Assembly (NCBI GenBank): GCA_937773775.1
Contig: CALJVL010000001.1
Span: 124,001-188,000 of the forward strand
DNA length: 64,000 nucleotides
Source: an uncultured Flavobacterium sp.
GTDB lineage: Bacteria; Bacteroidota; Bacteroidia; Flavobacteriales; Flavobacteriaceae
Direction of reading: 5' to 3'
The notes below the pieces were generated by a model. That model saw only the letters and a program-made list of their open reading frames with translations. It was not told the DNA's origin and searched no databases. Both the position numbers and the translations under genes were made by a program. Of the stretch, positions 40,247-49,843 are shown in pieces. The first letter of the stretch is position 1. Each line of letters starts with the position of its first letter.

Positions 40247-40657
40247 ATGAGAGTATGCATAAGTAGAAAAGCACATTTTAATTCGGCCCATCGATTGTAT
40301 CGCAAGGATTGGACGTCAGAAAAAAACGATACAGTTTTTGGTAAATGCAATAACCCCAATTTTCATGGTCATAATTATGACCTGATTGTTAGTGTTACTG
40401 GCCAAATTGATCAAGAAACTGGGTTTGTCATGGACGTAAAAATTTTGGCAGACATCATCAAAGAAGAGGTGGAAAATCAGTTTGATCACAAAAATCTAAA
40501 TTTAGATGTTCCTGAATTTAAAGAGCTTAATCCTACGGCTGAAAATATAGCTGTGGTGATTTGGAACAAAATAAGAAAAAGAATTTCAACTGATTTTGAT
40601 TTAGAAGTCGTTCTTTATGAAACCGCTCGAAACTTTGTAACATATAAAGGAGAGTAA
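40247..40657 (+). CDS. queD: 6-carboxytetrahydropterin synthase-like protein
   Basis: KAHFNSAHRLYR...GKCNNPNFHGHNYDLIVSVTG...GFVMDVKILADIIKEEVENQFDHKNLN...PTAENIAVVIW. Confidence 0.93.
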   Translation: MRVCISRKAHFNSAHRLYRKDWTSEKNDTVFGKCNNPNFHGHNYDLIVSVTGQIDQETGFVMDVKILADIIKEEVENQFDHKNLNLDVPEFKELNPTAENIAVVIWNKIRKRISTDFDLEVVLYETARNFVTYKGE

Positions 40658-41121
40658 TGGAATTGAAAGTAGGGGACAAAATCCCAAATTTCGTTGCAAA
40701 AGACACTGAAGGGAACGATTTTGACATCAAAGACTTGGTGGGAAAGAAACCGCTAGTTATCTATTTTTATCCTAAAGACAGTTCACCGGGATGTACGGCA
40801 CAAGCATGTAGTTTTCGGGACCAATACGAAGACTTTAAAGATTTTGGCGCCGAAGTTATTGGTATAAGTGGCGATAGTGTTGATTCACATAAAAAATTTG
40901 CCAAACAGTATAAATTACCTTTTATACTCTTATCTGACAATTATAAGAAGATCAGAAAATTATTTGGAGTTTCATCAAGCATGTTTGGCATGTTGCCTGG
41001 TAGAGTGACTTATGTGGCGGATAAAAATGGAGAGATAAAAATGATATTTGACAGTAGTATGATGGCCACGAAGCATATCACTAAAGCATTACAAGCCATT
41101 AAAAATCTGGCGGATAAATAA
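40657..41121 (+). CDS. bcp: Peroxiredoxin (thioredoxin-dependent thiol peroxidase)
   Basis: VIYFYPKDSSPGCTAQACSFRDQYEDFKDFGAEVIGISGDSVDSHKKFAKQYKLPFILLSD. Confidence 0.92.
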   Translation: MELKVGDKIPNFVAKDTEGNDFDIKDLVGKKPLVIYFYPKDSSPGCTAQACSFRDQYEDFKDFGAEVIGISGDSVDSHKKFAKQYKLPFILLSDNYKKIRKLFGVSSSMFGMLPGRVTYVADKNGEIKMIFDSSMMATKHITKALQAIKNLADK

Positions 41122-41178
41122 ATAGCATACGCTATAATTGTTGAAACAGTTAAGCATGTTTCTATTAAATAAATTTAA

Positions 41179-42147
41179 ATGGCCGCAAAAATATATCCCT
41201 TACAGTTTGAACCGATACTAAAAGAAAGAATCTGGGGAGGCGAAAAGTTAAAAACAATTCTTGATAAACCAATCGCATCTAATATAACTGGTGAAAGCTG
41301 GGAGCTGTCCACTGTCGAGGGTGATATTAGTATTGTAGCAAATGGAGAATTGAAAGGAAAGTCATTGATGGAAATCATTGACGAGTCAGCAGATGAGGTA
41401 TTAGGTACTGCTGTTCATAAGAGATTCGGGAAGCAGTTCCCATTACTTTTTAAATACTTAGATGCCCGCGAAGATTTATCTATTCAGGTACATCCCAATG
41501 ATGAATTGGCTAAAAAACGCCATAATTCTTTTGGAAAAACAGAAATGTGGTATATCATGCAGGCGGATAAAGATGCTAGAATCATTGTTGGTTTTAAGGA
41601 AAAGTCAAATTCAACCGAATATTTAGAAAACCTCAAGAATAAAACCTTGCTTTCTATTCTGGATGATGTTAAGGTAAAAGAAGGCGATGTCTTTTTTCTA
41701 GAAACGGGTACTGTTCATGCTATTGGAGCGGGATTAGTTGTGGCCGAAATTCAGCAAACTTCTGACATTACTTATCGCTTATATGATTTTGACAGAGTCG
41801 ACGCTCAGGGCAATACTAGGGAATTACATGTAGATTTGGCTCTTGAAGCTATCAATTACAATAAGGTAGATACGTATCGGGACTACGATAAGAAAATCAA
41901 TCACTCAAATACGATTGTAGACTGTCCTTATTTCACTACTAATTTTATTCCATTAGACGGAGCAGAAGAGCTTACAAAGTCGGGGGATAGTTTTACTGTC
42001 TATATGTGTGTTGACGGAAAATTTGAGTTGGAATACAAGGATGTCATTTTTAAATATAAAAAAGGCGACACCATATTGATACCTGCAGCGATGACTTTTT
42101 TCGTTCTTAATGGAAAAGCTTCTATTTTAGAAATTTACATTTCATAG
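41179..42147 (+). CDS. manA: Mannose-6-phosphate isomerase, class I
   Basis: IYPLQFEPILKERIWGGEKL...DLSIQVHPNDELAKKRHNSFGKTEMWYIMQ...LETGTVHAIGAGLVVAEIQQTSDITYRLYDFDR. Confidence 0.93.
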   Translation: MAAKIYPLQFEPILKERIWGGEKLKTILDKPIASNITGESWELSTVEGDISIVANGELKGKSLMEIIDESADEVLGTAVHKRFGKQFPLLFKYLDAREDLSIQVHPNDELAKKRHNSFGKTEMWYIMQADKDARIIVGFKEKSNSTEYLENLKNKTLLSILDDVKVKEGDVFFLETGTVHAIGAGLVVAEIQQTSDITYRLYDFDRVDAQGNTRELHVDLALEAINYNKVDTYRDYDKKINHSNTIVDCPYFTTNFIPLDGAEELTKSGDSFTVYMCVDGKFELEYKDVIFKYKKGDTILIPAAMTFFVLNGKASILEIYIS

Positions 42148-42204
42148 CGAGTAATAGAAAGATTATATGTACTTTTGCAGACGCAAATTAAAATTAAAAA
42201 TAAA

Positions 42205-42471
42205 ATGGCAAATATTAAGAATTTAAAAAAAGACATCAACTACGTTTTAGGAGATATTATTGAAGCAGTTTACTTGTTCGAAATTTCAACAACAGGAAAA
42301 CCAACAACTGAAACTAACAATTTAATTGATGAAGCTATTGCTGCATTTGACGACTTGATCACTAAAGTGAACGCTAAGAAAGTTGAAAACAAAAAAGCAC
42401 ACTTCAAACAAATTAACATAGAATTGGAACAAACTGCAAATCAATTGATTGCTAAAATCAACGAATTGTAG
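42205..42471 (+). CDS. Conserved hypothetical 88-aa protein
   Basis: ATG at 42205; MANIKNLKKDINYVLGDIIEAVYLFE..., complete ORF. Confidence 0.75.
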   Translation: MANIKNLKKDINYVLGDIIEAVYLFEISTTGKPTTETNNLIDEAIAAFDDLITKVNAKKVENKKAHFKQINIELEQTANQLIAKINEL

Positions 42472-42503
42472 TCAAAAAAAACGATAAAAAAGCGCGAATT
42501 TAT

Positions 42504-42534
42504 TTTGGAAGTTTAAAATTCAGACTTATATTTG
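42504..42534 (+). promoter_or_regulatory. Bacteroidetes-type sigma-A promoter for tRNA-Thr
   Basis: TTTG at 42504-42507, 19-nt gap, TATATTTG at 42527-42534; matches the known TTTG/TAnnTTTG consensus. Confidence 0.75.
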
Positions 42535-42549
42535 CACCTTGAATGAGAC

Positions 42550-42623
42550 GCCAGCGTAGCTCAGTTGGCTAGAGCAGCTGATTTGTAATCAGCAGGTCGT
42601 GGGTTCGAGTCCCTCCGCCGGCT
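42550..42623 (+). tRNA. tRNA-Thr (TGT anticodon)
   Basis: GCCAGCGTAGCTCAGTTGGCTAGAGCAGCTGATTTGTAATCAGCAGGTCGTGGGTTCGAGTCCCTCCGCCGGCT; D-, anticodon- and T-arms fold, T-loop GGTTCGAGTCC. Confidence 0.95.
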
Positions 42624-42631
42624 CATCGGTT

Positions 42632-42664
42632 AAACCACCTAACTTTTGTTAGGTGGTTTTTTAT
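42632..42664 (+). terminator. Intrinsic terminator after tRNA-Thr
   Basis: AAACCACCTAAC-tttt-GTTAGGTGGTTTTTTA stem-loop with T-tract. Confidence 0.85.
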
Positions 42665-42778
42665 TTTATACTAGTCCATGAATTATTTATTTATTTCATA
42701 GGCCAAAAAAAAACGTATCGATTTTCACGAGACGTTTTTTTGTTTTTACAAATAATCGAAATGGAGTTTCTAATCGAT

Positions 42779-43489
42779 CTATTTTTGATTTTTGATGGAT
42801 GCTACGTATTCGGTTAATTTCTTTCCGTAGAGCGATTGTGCCACTTTTGGACTCATTGATTTTTGGATAGTATCCAAGTATTTAATATTGATGTCGTAAA
42901 TCTCGGATAAGGCAATGTAAGGAGCTATCTCATGATCTTTATTGTTTATCGCGAAATTAGTGGCATACAAATATTTCCGCTTTATGTTGGATTCTTGTTT
43001 TGCGGTCAAGCTGTCAGCGGCTTTGCTATTCTTGTTTTTAATAGCATTGAACTTTTGTTCAATTAAAGTTAGTTTTTCGTCTATAAAACGAGAATTTATT
43101 TTTTTGTATTCTTCAAATAATTCTTGATTTTTTGAACCTGTAATTTTAGCGTCCGCAATATAAGACTCCAATTTGGTGTCTATGGTTATATTTCCGGGCT
43201 CAGCAAAAAACAGTATGTTATTGTCTAATGAGTTACTTGTACCTCTGTCGAGAAATAAGTATAGCATCTCAGGAGACTTTAAATCGATGTCGCTTTCAAA
43301 TATAGAGCTGCCATCAATTGTAATTGTGTCTATGGCCACAAGGCTAGTGTCAACAATTCTTTGGATGTATAAGGTGCCTTTCTTCAGCCCCTTGATATTC
43401 CCTGTAATATGCAAGTTTGTTTTTGATTCATTTTTGTTACAAGATGCTAAAAGCACAAGAGAAACAAATGCAAGAATTATTTTTTTCAT
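42779..43489 (-). CDS. DUF4369-like lipoprotein
   Basis: MKKIILAFVSLVLLASCNKNESKTNLHITGNIKGLKKGTLYIQRI...; lipobox LLASC. Confidence 0.8.
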   Translation of the reverse strand: MKKIILAFVSLVLLASCNKNESKTNLHITGNIKGLKKGTLYIQRIVDTSLVAIDTITIDGSSIFESDIDLKSPEMLYLFLDRGTSNSLDNNILFFAEPGNITIDTKLESYIADAKITGSKNQELFEEYKKINSRFIDEKLTLIEQKFNAIKNKNSKAADSLTAKQESNIKRKYLYATNFAINNKDHEIAPYIALSEIYDINIKYLDTIQKSMSPKVAQSLYGKKLTEYVASIKNQK

Positions 43490-43562
43490 TGGTTATATAT
43501 TTTGCTGCAAAATAAAGAAAATAGTTGGAAAGATAAGAGACTAACTTATCGAAATTTAATAA

Positions 43563-43593
43563 AAAATCCCAATATATCTCTATATTGGGATTT
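43563..43593 (-). terminator. Terminator downstream of the M61 peptidase gene
   Basis: AAATCCCAATATA-tctc-TATATTGGGATTT with T-tract on the minus strand. Confidence 0.8.
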
Positions 43594-43611
43594 CTAAAGT
43601 AGAATTTGAAA

Positions 43612-45477
43612 TTAGCTTTTCAACCAGGCTTCTTTTAGTTGTGTTTTTGAATCATCGGTCGCTTTGAGGACTTGTTTTTCTTCATAAGGAAGTTTCACTG
43701 TTCCTTTAATGGTTTGTGGTGTATCGTCGCGTTTTATTTTCACAACTATAGCATCGTTTTCTTTCCAGTTCTGACTTGCGCCTATCATCTCATATATGTT
43801 GTCCAGATTATACCCTTTATCGTTTATAGACACTATTACGTCGCCGCCTTTTAGACCTAAAGAGGTGTAAAAGTCATTTAACTCAATATTTGGTATAACA
43901 ACAATTTCTTTAGTTTGTGGATTCACTGTGATATAGGGTTTTTGCCCTTTTAGGAAAACATTGGAGGGTGATTTTATTGTAGATACTGATAGTCCTACTT
44001 TAGCGAAATAATTTTCATAAGGAATCGGTGTTGTGCCTGAAACATAAGTATTTAAAAAGGTTCCCACTTCCGGATAAGTTAAAGCGATTATTTTGGCGAA
44101 TAGCTCATCGTCGTTGAATGGTTTTGAAACGCCATATTCATCGGAGAGTTTTTGCATCAAATCAAGAACTCCTCTTTCTCCATTGCTTTTTTCTCTTATG
44201 ATGATATCTAAACACATTCCTATTAACGCTCCTTTTTGGTATACATTGACATATTGGTCTTTGTATGGTTGTGTCAATACATTGGCGCTCATGGTAGTGA
44301 AAGACATGCTGTCGTTCATTGTTTCGGCTCTTTCAACCTTTTCTGAAATTCGGGTATAGAATTCGTCCTCAGTAATCAGTCCTTGGTTGATTTGGAATAA
44401 ATTAGCAAAATACTCCGTAACTCCTTCGTACATCCATAAATGTTTCGACATTTTTGGCATATTGTAATCAAAGTATTGAATTTCTTTCGAGTGAATACTC
44501 AATGGTGTTACAATATGAAAAAATTCATGGGAAACAACATCTTTCATCGATTTGACTAATTCTTCTTTTGGCATCACTTCAGGCAAGACAACGGTAGTGG
44601 CGGTTGGGTGTTCTAGAGCACCAAAACCTTTGGCATCGCCATCAGCCATTGTAGATAGATACAATAGTACGCTGTATTTTTTGGTCGAATTTATTTTTCC
44701 CAAAAAATTCTTTTGTGCGGTCATCATTGTTTTCATCTCTGGCGTTATGCTCTCGGCCGTAATTTTTCCAGACGGGGAATAAACGCTGATGTTAATTTCC
44801 ATTCCGTCAACTGTAAATGAAGTATGGTCTGGCTTGGAGTACATGATGGGGTTTTCAACTAGCTCTGCGTATCTAGAGGTTACAAAGACATCGTTTGTGT
44901 CACTAGAGTCTATATCAGTCATTGAAGTTGCACCCCATATTTCCATCGGATGAGAAATAGCCACTTGGTATGGAGTGGACATAAAATTAGTGAAGTATCC
45001 TACGAAACAATGAGTGTTAAGCATCACATTTTTACCGGCGTCTATGTTCGAGCCTGCAGGCGAAAAAACATCGTCTTGGCCAAAACCGCTACCTTTTTCA
45101 ACGTCAAAGCTGTCGTTAACCAAATAAGTGATTTTGTCTACGGTCTTCGCTTTTGAAATTGACCATGAATTAGTGTCCGTTTTATTTACTTGCAATAAAT
45201 TTCCTTTTGCGTCATATGCTTTTAAATCATCTATAAATCTCCCATAATTGTCTTCTGAATATGTGCCCGGCACTGTTTTTGGGATATGATAAGTGATTTC
45301 GTCGGTTTTAATTGACGGGGCTTTTACCGTCACCATTACTTTATCCTCTTTGATGTCAGTTAGATTTATTGCAACCTGAATCGGTTCTTTAGCTGAAGTA
45401 GCTGTTGTTATTGAACTGGCAGTTTTACAGCTCCATAGAATGGCTGTTATTGCAAATGCATAAATTATTTTCTTCAT
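43612..45477 (-). CDS. M61-family glycyl aminopeptidase (PDZ-containing lipoprotein)
   Basis: Start MKKIIYAFAITAILWSCK at 45477; VVSHEFFHIVTPLSIHS...MYEGVTEYFANLFQ (HExxH...E); C-terminal PDZ-like GGDVIVSINDKGYN. Confidence 0.9.
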   Translation of the reverse strand: MKKIIYAFAITAILWSCKTASSITTATSAKEPIQVAINLTDIKEDKVMVTVKAPSIKTDEITYHIPKTVPGTYSEDNYGRFIDDLKAYDAKGNLLQVNKTDTNSWSISKAKTVDKITYLVNDSFDVEKGSGFGQDDVFSPAGSNIDAGKNVMLNTHCFVGYFTNFMSTPYQVAISHPMEIWGATSMTDIDSSDTNDVFVTSRYAELVENPIMYSKPDHTSFTVDGMEINISVYSPSGKITAESITPEMKTMMTAQKNFLGKINSTKKYSVLLYLSTMADGDAKGFGALEHPTATTVVLPEVMPKEELVKSMKDVVSHEFFHIVTPLSIHSKEIQYFDYNMPKMSKHLWMYEGVTEYFANLFQINQGLITEDEFYTRISEKVERAETMNDSMSFTTMSANVLTQPYKDQYVNVYQKGALIGMCLDIIIREKSNGERGVLDLMQKLSDEYGVSKPFNDDELFAKIIALTYPEVGTFLNTYVSGTTPIPYENYFAKVGLSVSTIKSPSNVFLKGQKPYITVNPQTKEIVVIPNIELNDFYTSLGLKGGDVIVSINDKGYNLDNIYEMIGASQNWKENDAIVVKIKRDDTPQTIKGTVKLPYEEKQVLKATDDSKTQLKEAWLKS

Positions 45478-45567
45478 TTTTCGTTGGTTTATTTTTCTTG
45501 TTAGACTCTTTAAATATATAATTGTTACAGTAGCTGTCGAACTATTCATCTTTAGATTTTTTATATA

Positions 45568-45600
45568 AAAAAACACTCTTGTTTAAGAGTGTTTTTTTTT
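45568..45600 (-). terminator. Terminator-like hairpin (AAACACTCTT-gttt-AAGAGTGTTTTTTTTT)
   Basis: 10-bp perfect stem flanked by A- and T-tracts, lying between 45607 and 45477; downstream of the 45607..45885 gene. Confidence 0.75.
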
Positions 45601-45606
45601 AATTGC

Positions 45607-45885
45607 TTAATCTAACTTATTTTTTATATAGTACTTACCGTCCAAATCTTCATCAAAATGATCGATTTTTATTGGTTTTGGTTTCGGTTTGTTTGCTGTA
45701 GCTTTCTTTTTCCACATTTCAAATTTTTCTGCTGGCATCTTCTTTTTCATTATTTCCAGAATCTCTTTTTCGGACAGACCAAATTCTTTTTTGATAATTT
45801 CAAAAGGATTCTTTTCCTCTAAGGCCATTGTAACAAGTTTTTCTGTTTGTTCCCAGTTCAATTCTTTACGGTTACTCTTTTTCAT
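45607..45885 (-). CDS. DUF2805 / TIGR03643-family small protein
   Basis: ELNWEQTEKLVTMALEEKNPFEIIKKEFGLSEKEILEIMKKKMPAEKFEMWKKKA. Confidence 0.8.
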   Translation of the reverse strand: MKKSNRKELNWEQTEKLVTMALEEKNPFEIIKKEFGLSEKEILEIMKKKMPAEKFEMWKKKATANKPKPKPIKIDHFDEDLDGKYYIKNKLD

Positions 45886-46003
45886 CAGGTGAAAATTAAT
45901 TCAATTTGTTTTTAATGATTAATATAATTGATTCTAAATCAGATACCAATATTAATAAAAATATATTTACTTATGTCCAAAATATCATTTTTTTTTAGAG
46001 TAT

Positions 46004-46831
46004 TTACAAGTTTTCGGGTGAGCGATGTTTTTGAAACGGTATTTTTAATAAATTCTGTAAATGATTGTGTTCTTCGACCTTCATATGAGTGTCAACGCCA
46101 TAGATGATGTCCTCTTTTGGAAGTGTTTTAAAGGTGCCAAACATCCGGTCCCAGATCGAAAAAATATTACCATAATTACTGTCCGTATAAGGCAATTTGT
46201 AATGATGATGCACTTTATGCATGTTAGGAGATACTATGAAATAACTTAAAACGGTGTCCCATTTTTTAGGCAGATCAATATTAGCATGATTGAATTGCGT
46301 CGCGATTACAGACAGGGTTTGGTATAGAAAAACGAGCCACATGGGGCTTCCCACGATTAATACTCCCAATGTGGTGAAAGCAAATCGGATGAGACTTTCT
46401 CCGGGATGATGCCTGTTGGCAGATGTGGTATCCACCCATACATCGGTATGGTGGATTAAATGAAAGCGCCACAATAATTTGATTTTGTGTTCCACTAGAT
46501 GAACGAGGTAGGCTCCTATTAAATCCAATAACAGTAGTCCGACTAAAGCATATAACCATAATGACATTTGAGGCAGCCATTGCAAAATTCCAAATTGATT
46601 GTCAAAAGCCCAGTCAGCCGATTGTAATAAGATAAAAGCTAATGTAAAATTGACTACGATTGTTGTTAACGTCAGGAAAATATTGATGCTGGCGTGCTGC
46701 CATTTTTTGTATTTCAGGTTAAAAAGAGGGAAAGCATTCTCAATGAGCCAAAAAACAGCGATACCGCTTACAAGAATTAAACTTCTATTAGATGATGGAA
46801 TCGTTGAAAAATAGGCGGTAATTTCGTTCAT
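46004..46831 (-). CDS. Sterol desaturase / fatty acid hydroxylase family membrane protein
   Basis: LVHLVEHKIKLLWRFHLIHHTDVWVDTTSANRHHPGE...VSPNMHKVHHHYKLPYTDSNYGNIFSIWDRMFGT (His-box motifs). Confidence 0.92.
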   Translation of the reverse strand: MNEITAYFSTIPSSNRSLILVSGIAVFWLIENAFPLFNLKYKKWQHASINIFLTLTTIVVNFTLAFILLQSADWAFDNQFGILQWLPQMSLWLYALVGLLLLDLIGAYLVHLVEHKIKLLWRFHLIHHTDVWVDTTSANRHHPGESLIRFAFTTLGVLIVGSPMWLVFLYQTLSVIATQFNHANIDLPKKWDTVLSYFIVSPNMHKVHHHYKLPYTDSNYGNIFSIWDRMFGTFKTLPKEDIIYGVDTHMKVEEHNHLQNLLKIPFQKHRSPENL

Positions 46832-47093
46832 GATACTATTCTTTGTTTCAAAAATAATACTTTTTTAGATTAACTATTCATTTGACAACGTGAAATTTAT
46901 GATTTTATTTTGATCTAGGGGGTTTAGTATTGTAAGGCGTCAATAAATTATATAATACTTTGTTGTGGGTACTTTTTTTCTTAAAAAAGGAGTCAATAAA
47001 TTGCAATCCTTTGATATACATTAATTCTACTAGGGATGATTAAAATAGAAAAAATGTTATTAAGTGTGGAAACAGAACGCTAGTTTTACTCTT

Positions 47094-47447
47094 TTAAGTA
47101 TACATATAAGCCCAATAAATCAAACCCAATTGCAATGGCATACGCAAAATTAGAACGAATTTTGGTAGTCTCATTCCCGCTTTATCATTTTGGTGCATAT
47201 AGACATGAGTAGGAAAAATTGCAATTAACAAAGCTATAGTACCCCAGGCGGCGTAGCTTGATAAAATTGGTGTCAACAGCGCTATTCCTAATAGCACTTC
47301 AGCAAAACCACTTATCAAATTTAGCAATTTGGGTTTAGGAAAATACGGAGGTATTATTTTTTCATAAAGTTTAGGGCTTCTAAAATGATTGAGTCCTGCA
47401 ACTACATACATCAAAGCCATTAAGTAAAGATGCCAAGGTAATGTCAT
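47094..47447 (-). CDS. DoxX-family membrane protein
   Basis: YVVAGLNHFRSPKLYEKIIPPYFPKPKLLNLISGFAEVLLGIALL. Confidence 0.85.
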   Translation of the reverse strand: MTLPWHLYLMALMYVVAGLNHFRSPKLYEKIIPPYFPKPKLLNLISGFAEVLLGIALLTPILSSYAAWGTIALLIAIFPTHVYMHQNDKAGMRLPKFVLILRMPLQLGLIYWAYMYT

Positions 47448-47511
47448 AATGAAGCGAATTGGATTTGTTGTAGTTGCGAATGTAGGTATATTAAATTAAT
47501 AGTTTTATCGA

Positions 47512-48429
47512 TTAAAAAGACCGCTGTTTATTTCGCTTTTTAAAATTCACATTCATTATCACTATGGCCAAAATAATTAAAATAATGCCGAGCCACTGCG
47601 TCATATTTACTTCTTCTTTCAAAAGGAAATAAGCCATCGTTACCGAAACAGGAAGTTCTAATGCAGAAACAATACTTCCTAAGCCGATTCCAGTAAGGGG
47701 AAAGCCCGCATTCATCAGCAGAGGAGGAATTATGGTCCCGAAAAGGGCCAATACGATTCCCCATTTAAGAAATATATCAAAGTTATATGGGGCAGTTTCC
47801 GTTGCTATCGAAAATGAAAATACTATTACTGCCCCACCAAGCAACATATATAAACTACGTTGAGCTGAAGAAATTTCTGTTGCCACTCGATTGGCGGTAA
47901 ACATTGTCGTGGTAAATGAGGCTGCTGCCAAAACTCCCCACATAATCCCGTGCCAGTCTAAAGGAATTTCATTTTTGATTAAGTTGGTAGCCAAAACGGT
48001 TCCTATCAATACGACAACGACCGAAATAATTTTCTGGGTAGAAGGGATTTTTTTTTCTAAAATCATTTCGAGTAAAACTCCCATCCAGACGGTTTGCATT
48101 AATAAAACAATACCAATAGAGACCGGAATGTATTTTACCGCTAAATAATAAAAGACACTAGTCATTCCTAAAGAAGTTCCTGCCAGCATTAAATGGAATA
48201 TATTTTTCTTTGATGCCTTTAGCGTCTTGTTTTTGTTTTTATTTCTTGTTTTTTGAAACAAATTGATAACTAATATTCCTAGTATTCCCAATATAAACTG
48301 AGACGAGGTAATCTCGGCAGTGGTGTATCCTTCGTTATAAGCCATTTTCACAAAAGTAGCTAGCATGCCATAACTGGTTGCGCCAAATGCCACTAAAAAA
48401 ACTCCTTTTAAGACCCTGTTTTCAATCAT
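47512..48429 (-). CDS. EamA-family transporter
   Basis: Ten-TM pattern with two EamA-like repeats; LELPVSVTMAYFLLKEEVNMTQWLGIILI. Confidence 0.88.
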   Translation of the reverse strand: MIENRVLKGVFLVAFGATSYGMLATFVKMAYNEGYTTAEITSSQFILGILGILVINLFQKTRNKNKNKTLKASKKNIFHLMLAGTSLGMTSVFYYLAVKYIPVSIGIVLLMQTVWMGVLLEMILEKKIPSTQKIISVVVVLIGTVLATNLIKNEIPLDWHGIMWGVLAAASFTTTMFTANRVATEISSAQRSLYMLLGGAVIVFSFSIATETAPYNFDIFLKWGIVLALFGTIIPPLLMNAGFPLTGIGLGSIVSALELPVSVTMAYFLLKEEVNMTQWLGIILIILAIVIMNVNFKKRNKQRSF

Positions 48430-48564
48430 TATTTTTTAATTTAAAGCTTGCGAAGATACTTTTTTATCTGACAAGACATTGCTTTTGGCCACTTTTTAGT
48501 TTTGAAACTTCAATTCAGAGAGAATGAAAATTAGAAAACTCATTAAGTAGAAATGGTTTTTTGT

Positions 48565-48966
48565 TTATTTTTTTTCAAAATCCATTAAGTCACTTAAATG
48601 TAAGCGTAGCGCATTTACGGAAATACTGATTTCCCAAAATGATAATCCCAAAGAGATGAGTAAGCTTAGTAAGCTCAAACCAAAAAGGTAGATGCTGATT
48701 AATTGATAATCGAGAAACAGCAGTAACATGGCGAAAACAGAAAGGAATAAACAGCATACCCCGAAAAGTTGCATATAACGAATTAAGGTTAAACGCAGGT
48801 TGAGATTTTTAATTTCCAGTAATATGGTTTTGTTTTCTTTTTCATCATATATCTTTTTTAAACCGCGAATAATGGACGCAATGGTCAAAAAACGATTGGT
48901 GTATGCCAGAAGGATTAAAGAGGTGGCTGAGAATAGTAAGGCCGGGGTTTCTATGTTTAAGGTCAT
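48565..48966 (-). CDS. DUF2721-family membrane protein
   Basis: ALLFSATSLILLAYTNRFLTIASIIRGL...FGVCCLFLSVFAMLLLFLDYQLISIYLFGLSLLSLLISLGLSFWEISISVNALRLHLSDL. Confidence 0.82.
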   Translation of the reverse strand: MTLNIETPALLFSATSLILLAYTNRFLTIASIIRGLKKIYDEKENKTILLEIKNLNLRLTLIRYMQLFGVCCLFLSVFAMLLLFLDYQLISIYLFGLSLLSLLISLGLSFWEISISVNALRLHLSDLMDFEKK

Positions 48967-49092
48967 TATTAGTTTCTAAAAATTAGGCGACAAAGTTCGT
49001 GATTCTATATTTATTACATCCTTTTTTATTGAAGCGAATTTCTAAAAAGTATTATTTGATCATTTCAATTTTTTTTTATTACAAAAGGGTTT

Positions 49093-49224
49093 AATGTCCC
49101 GCAGCTTTGCTCGGATTTAGGGAGTAAATTAAGTTTTATCTTTCGGTTAATCACTTTCAATTCAAGTACAAAACCAACAACCAATTAAGGCGAATACACA
49201 AATTCAGCAAAACCGCTGTTGTCA
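49093..49224. repeat. Element E1: long imperfect palindrome (attC-like?)
   Basis: Left arm aatgtcccgCAGCtTTGCTcggATTT (49093-49118) pairs with right arm aattcAGCAAAACCGCTGttgt (49201-49224). Confidence 0.5.
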
Positions 49225-49248
49225 TTTCATTGTTTTTTAGAGGTCTAA

Positions 49249-49425
49249 TCATTCAGTTAAATTCCGTTTTCTGAAAGGAATCCATTTAAAAACAAGTCCG
49301 ATTCCACAAGCAGATAAAATCCCTAATATAGGTCCAATAAAGTTGTTTTCAGTTAAAAAGGAAGCTGAAACAGCTAAAACAAATAATCCAATTCCGATAA
49401 TCTGTGCTTTATTAAGTTTTTTCAT
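49249..49425 (-). CDS. Small membrane protein
   Basis: MKKLNKAQIIGIGLFVLAVSASFLTENNFIGPILGILSACGIGLVFKWIPFRKRNLTE, two hydrophobic segments. Confidence 0.55.
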   Translation of the reverse strand: MKKLNKAQIIGIGLFVLAVSASFLTENNFIGPILGILSACGIGLVFKWIPFRKRNLTE

Positions 49426-49541
49426 GTTTTTATATTGAGTTATTGTGGTTAAGATTTTTATTATCAATATTTTTTTTTAGAGACCTTTTTAGACTCATTC
49501 ATCGTACTTACTAAGGTAATATTAGTCTCACTGTTCCGAAT

Positions 49542-49712
49542 TTACTTTTCTGTTTTAATTATTTGAGAGGACAATCCAGCTATTATAATCACAGCAGTAC
49601 TCACAAAAATAGCTTTCCCATTTTTCTCAGGGAATAATAAAATACTCGCTATTATCCATAAACCGATAGAAATTAATCCCGTTATTTTTGTAGTATTAGA
49701 TATTTTTTTCAT
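49542..49712 (-). CDS. Small membrane protein (not in ORF track)
   Basis: Reading the minus strand: MKKISNTTKITGLISIGLWIIASILLFPEKNGKAIFVSTAVIIIAGLSSQIIKTEK*, two hydrophobic segments, same layout as 49249..49425. Confidence 0.5.
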   Translation of the reverse strand: MKKISNTTKITGLISIGLWIIASILLFPEKNGKAIFVSTAVIIIAGLSSQIIKTEK

Positions 49713-49843
49713 TATTGATATTTTTATGTTTTTTTTTCAGATTTGTAAAAGTTCTATTAATACAGCGGATTTTGTATCTGTCTTGTATACTTTTTCTATT
49801 TAAATATAATGATGTTTAACTATAAAAAACTGCATTACAAATA

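Noticed and set aside
43612-45576. Upstream-extended start of the M61 peptidase at 45576
   Set aside because: The extension includes the terminator hairpin; MKKIIYAFAITAILWSCK at 45477 is a proper lipoprotein signal peptide.
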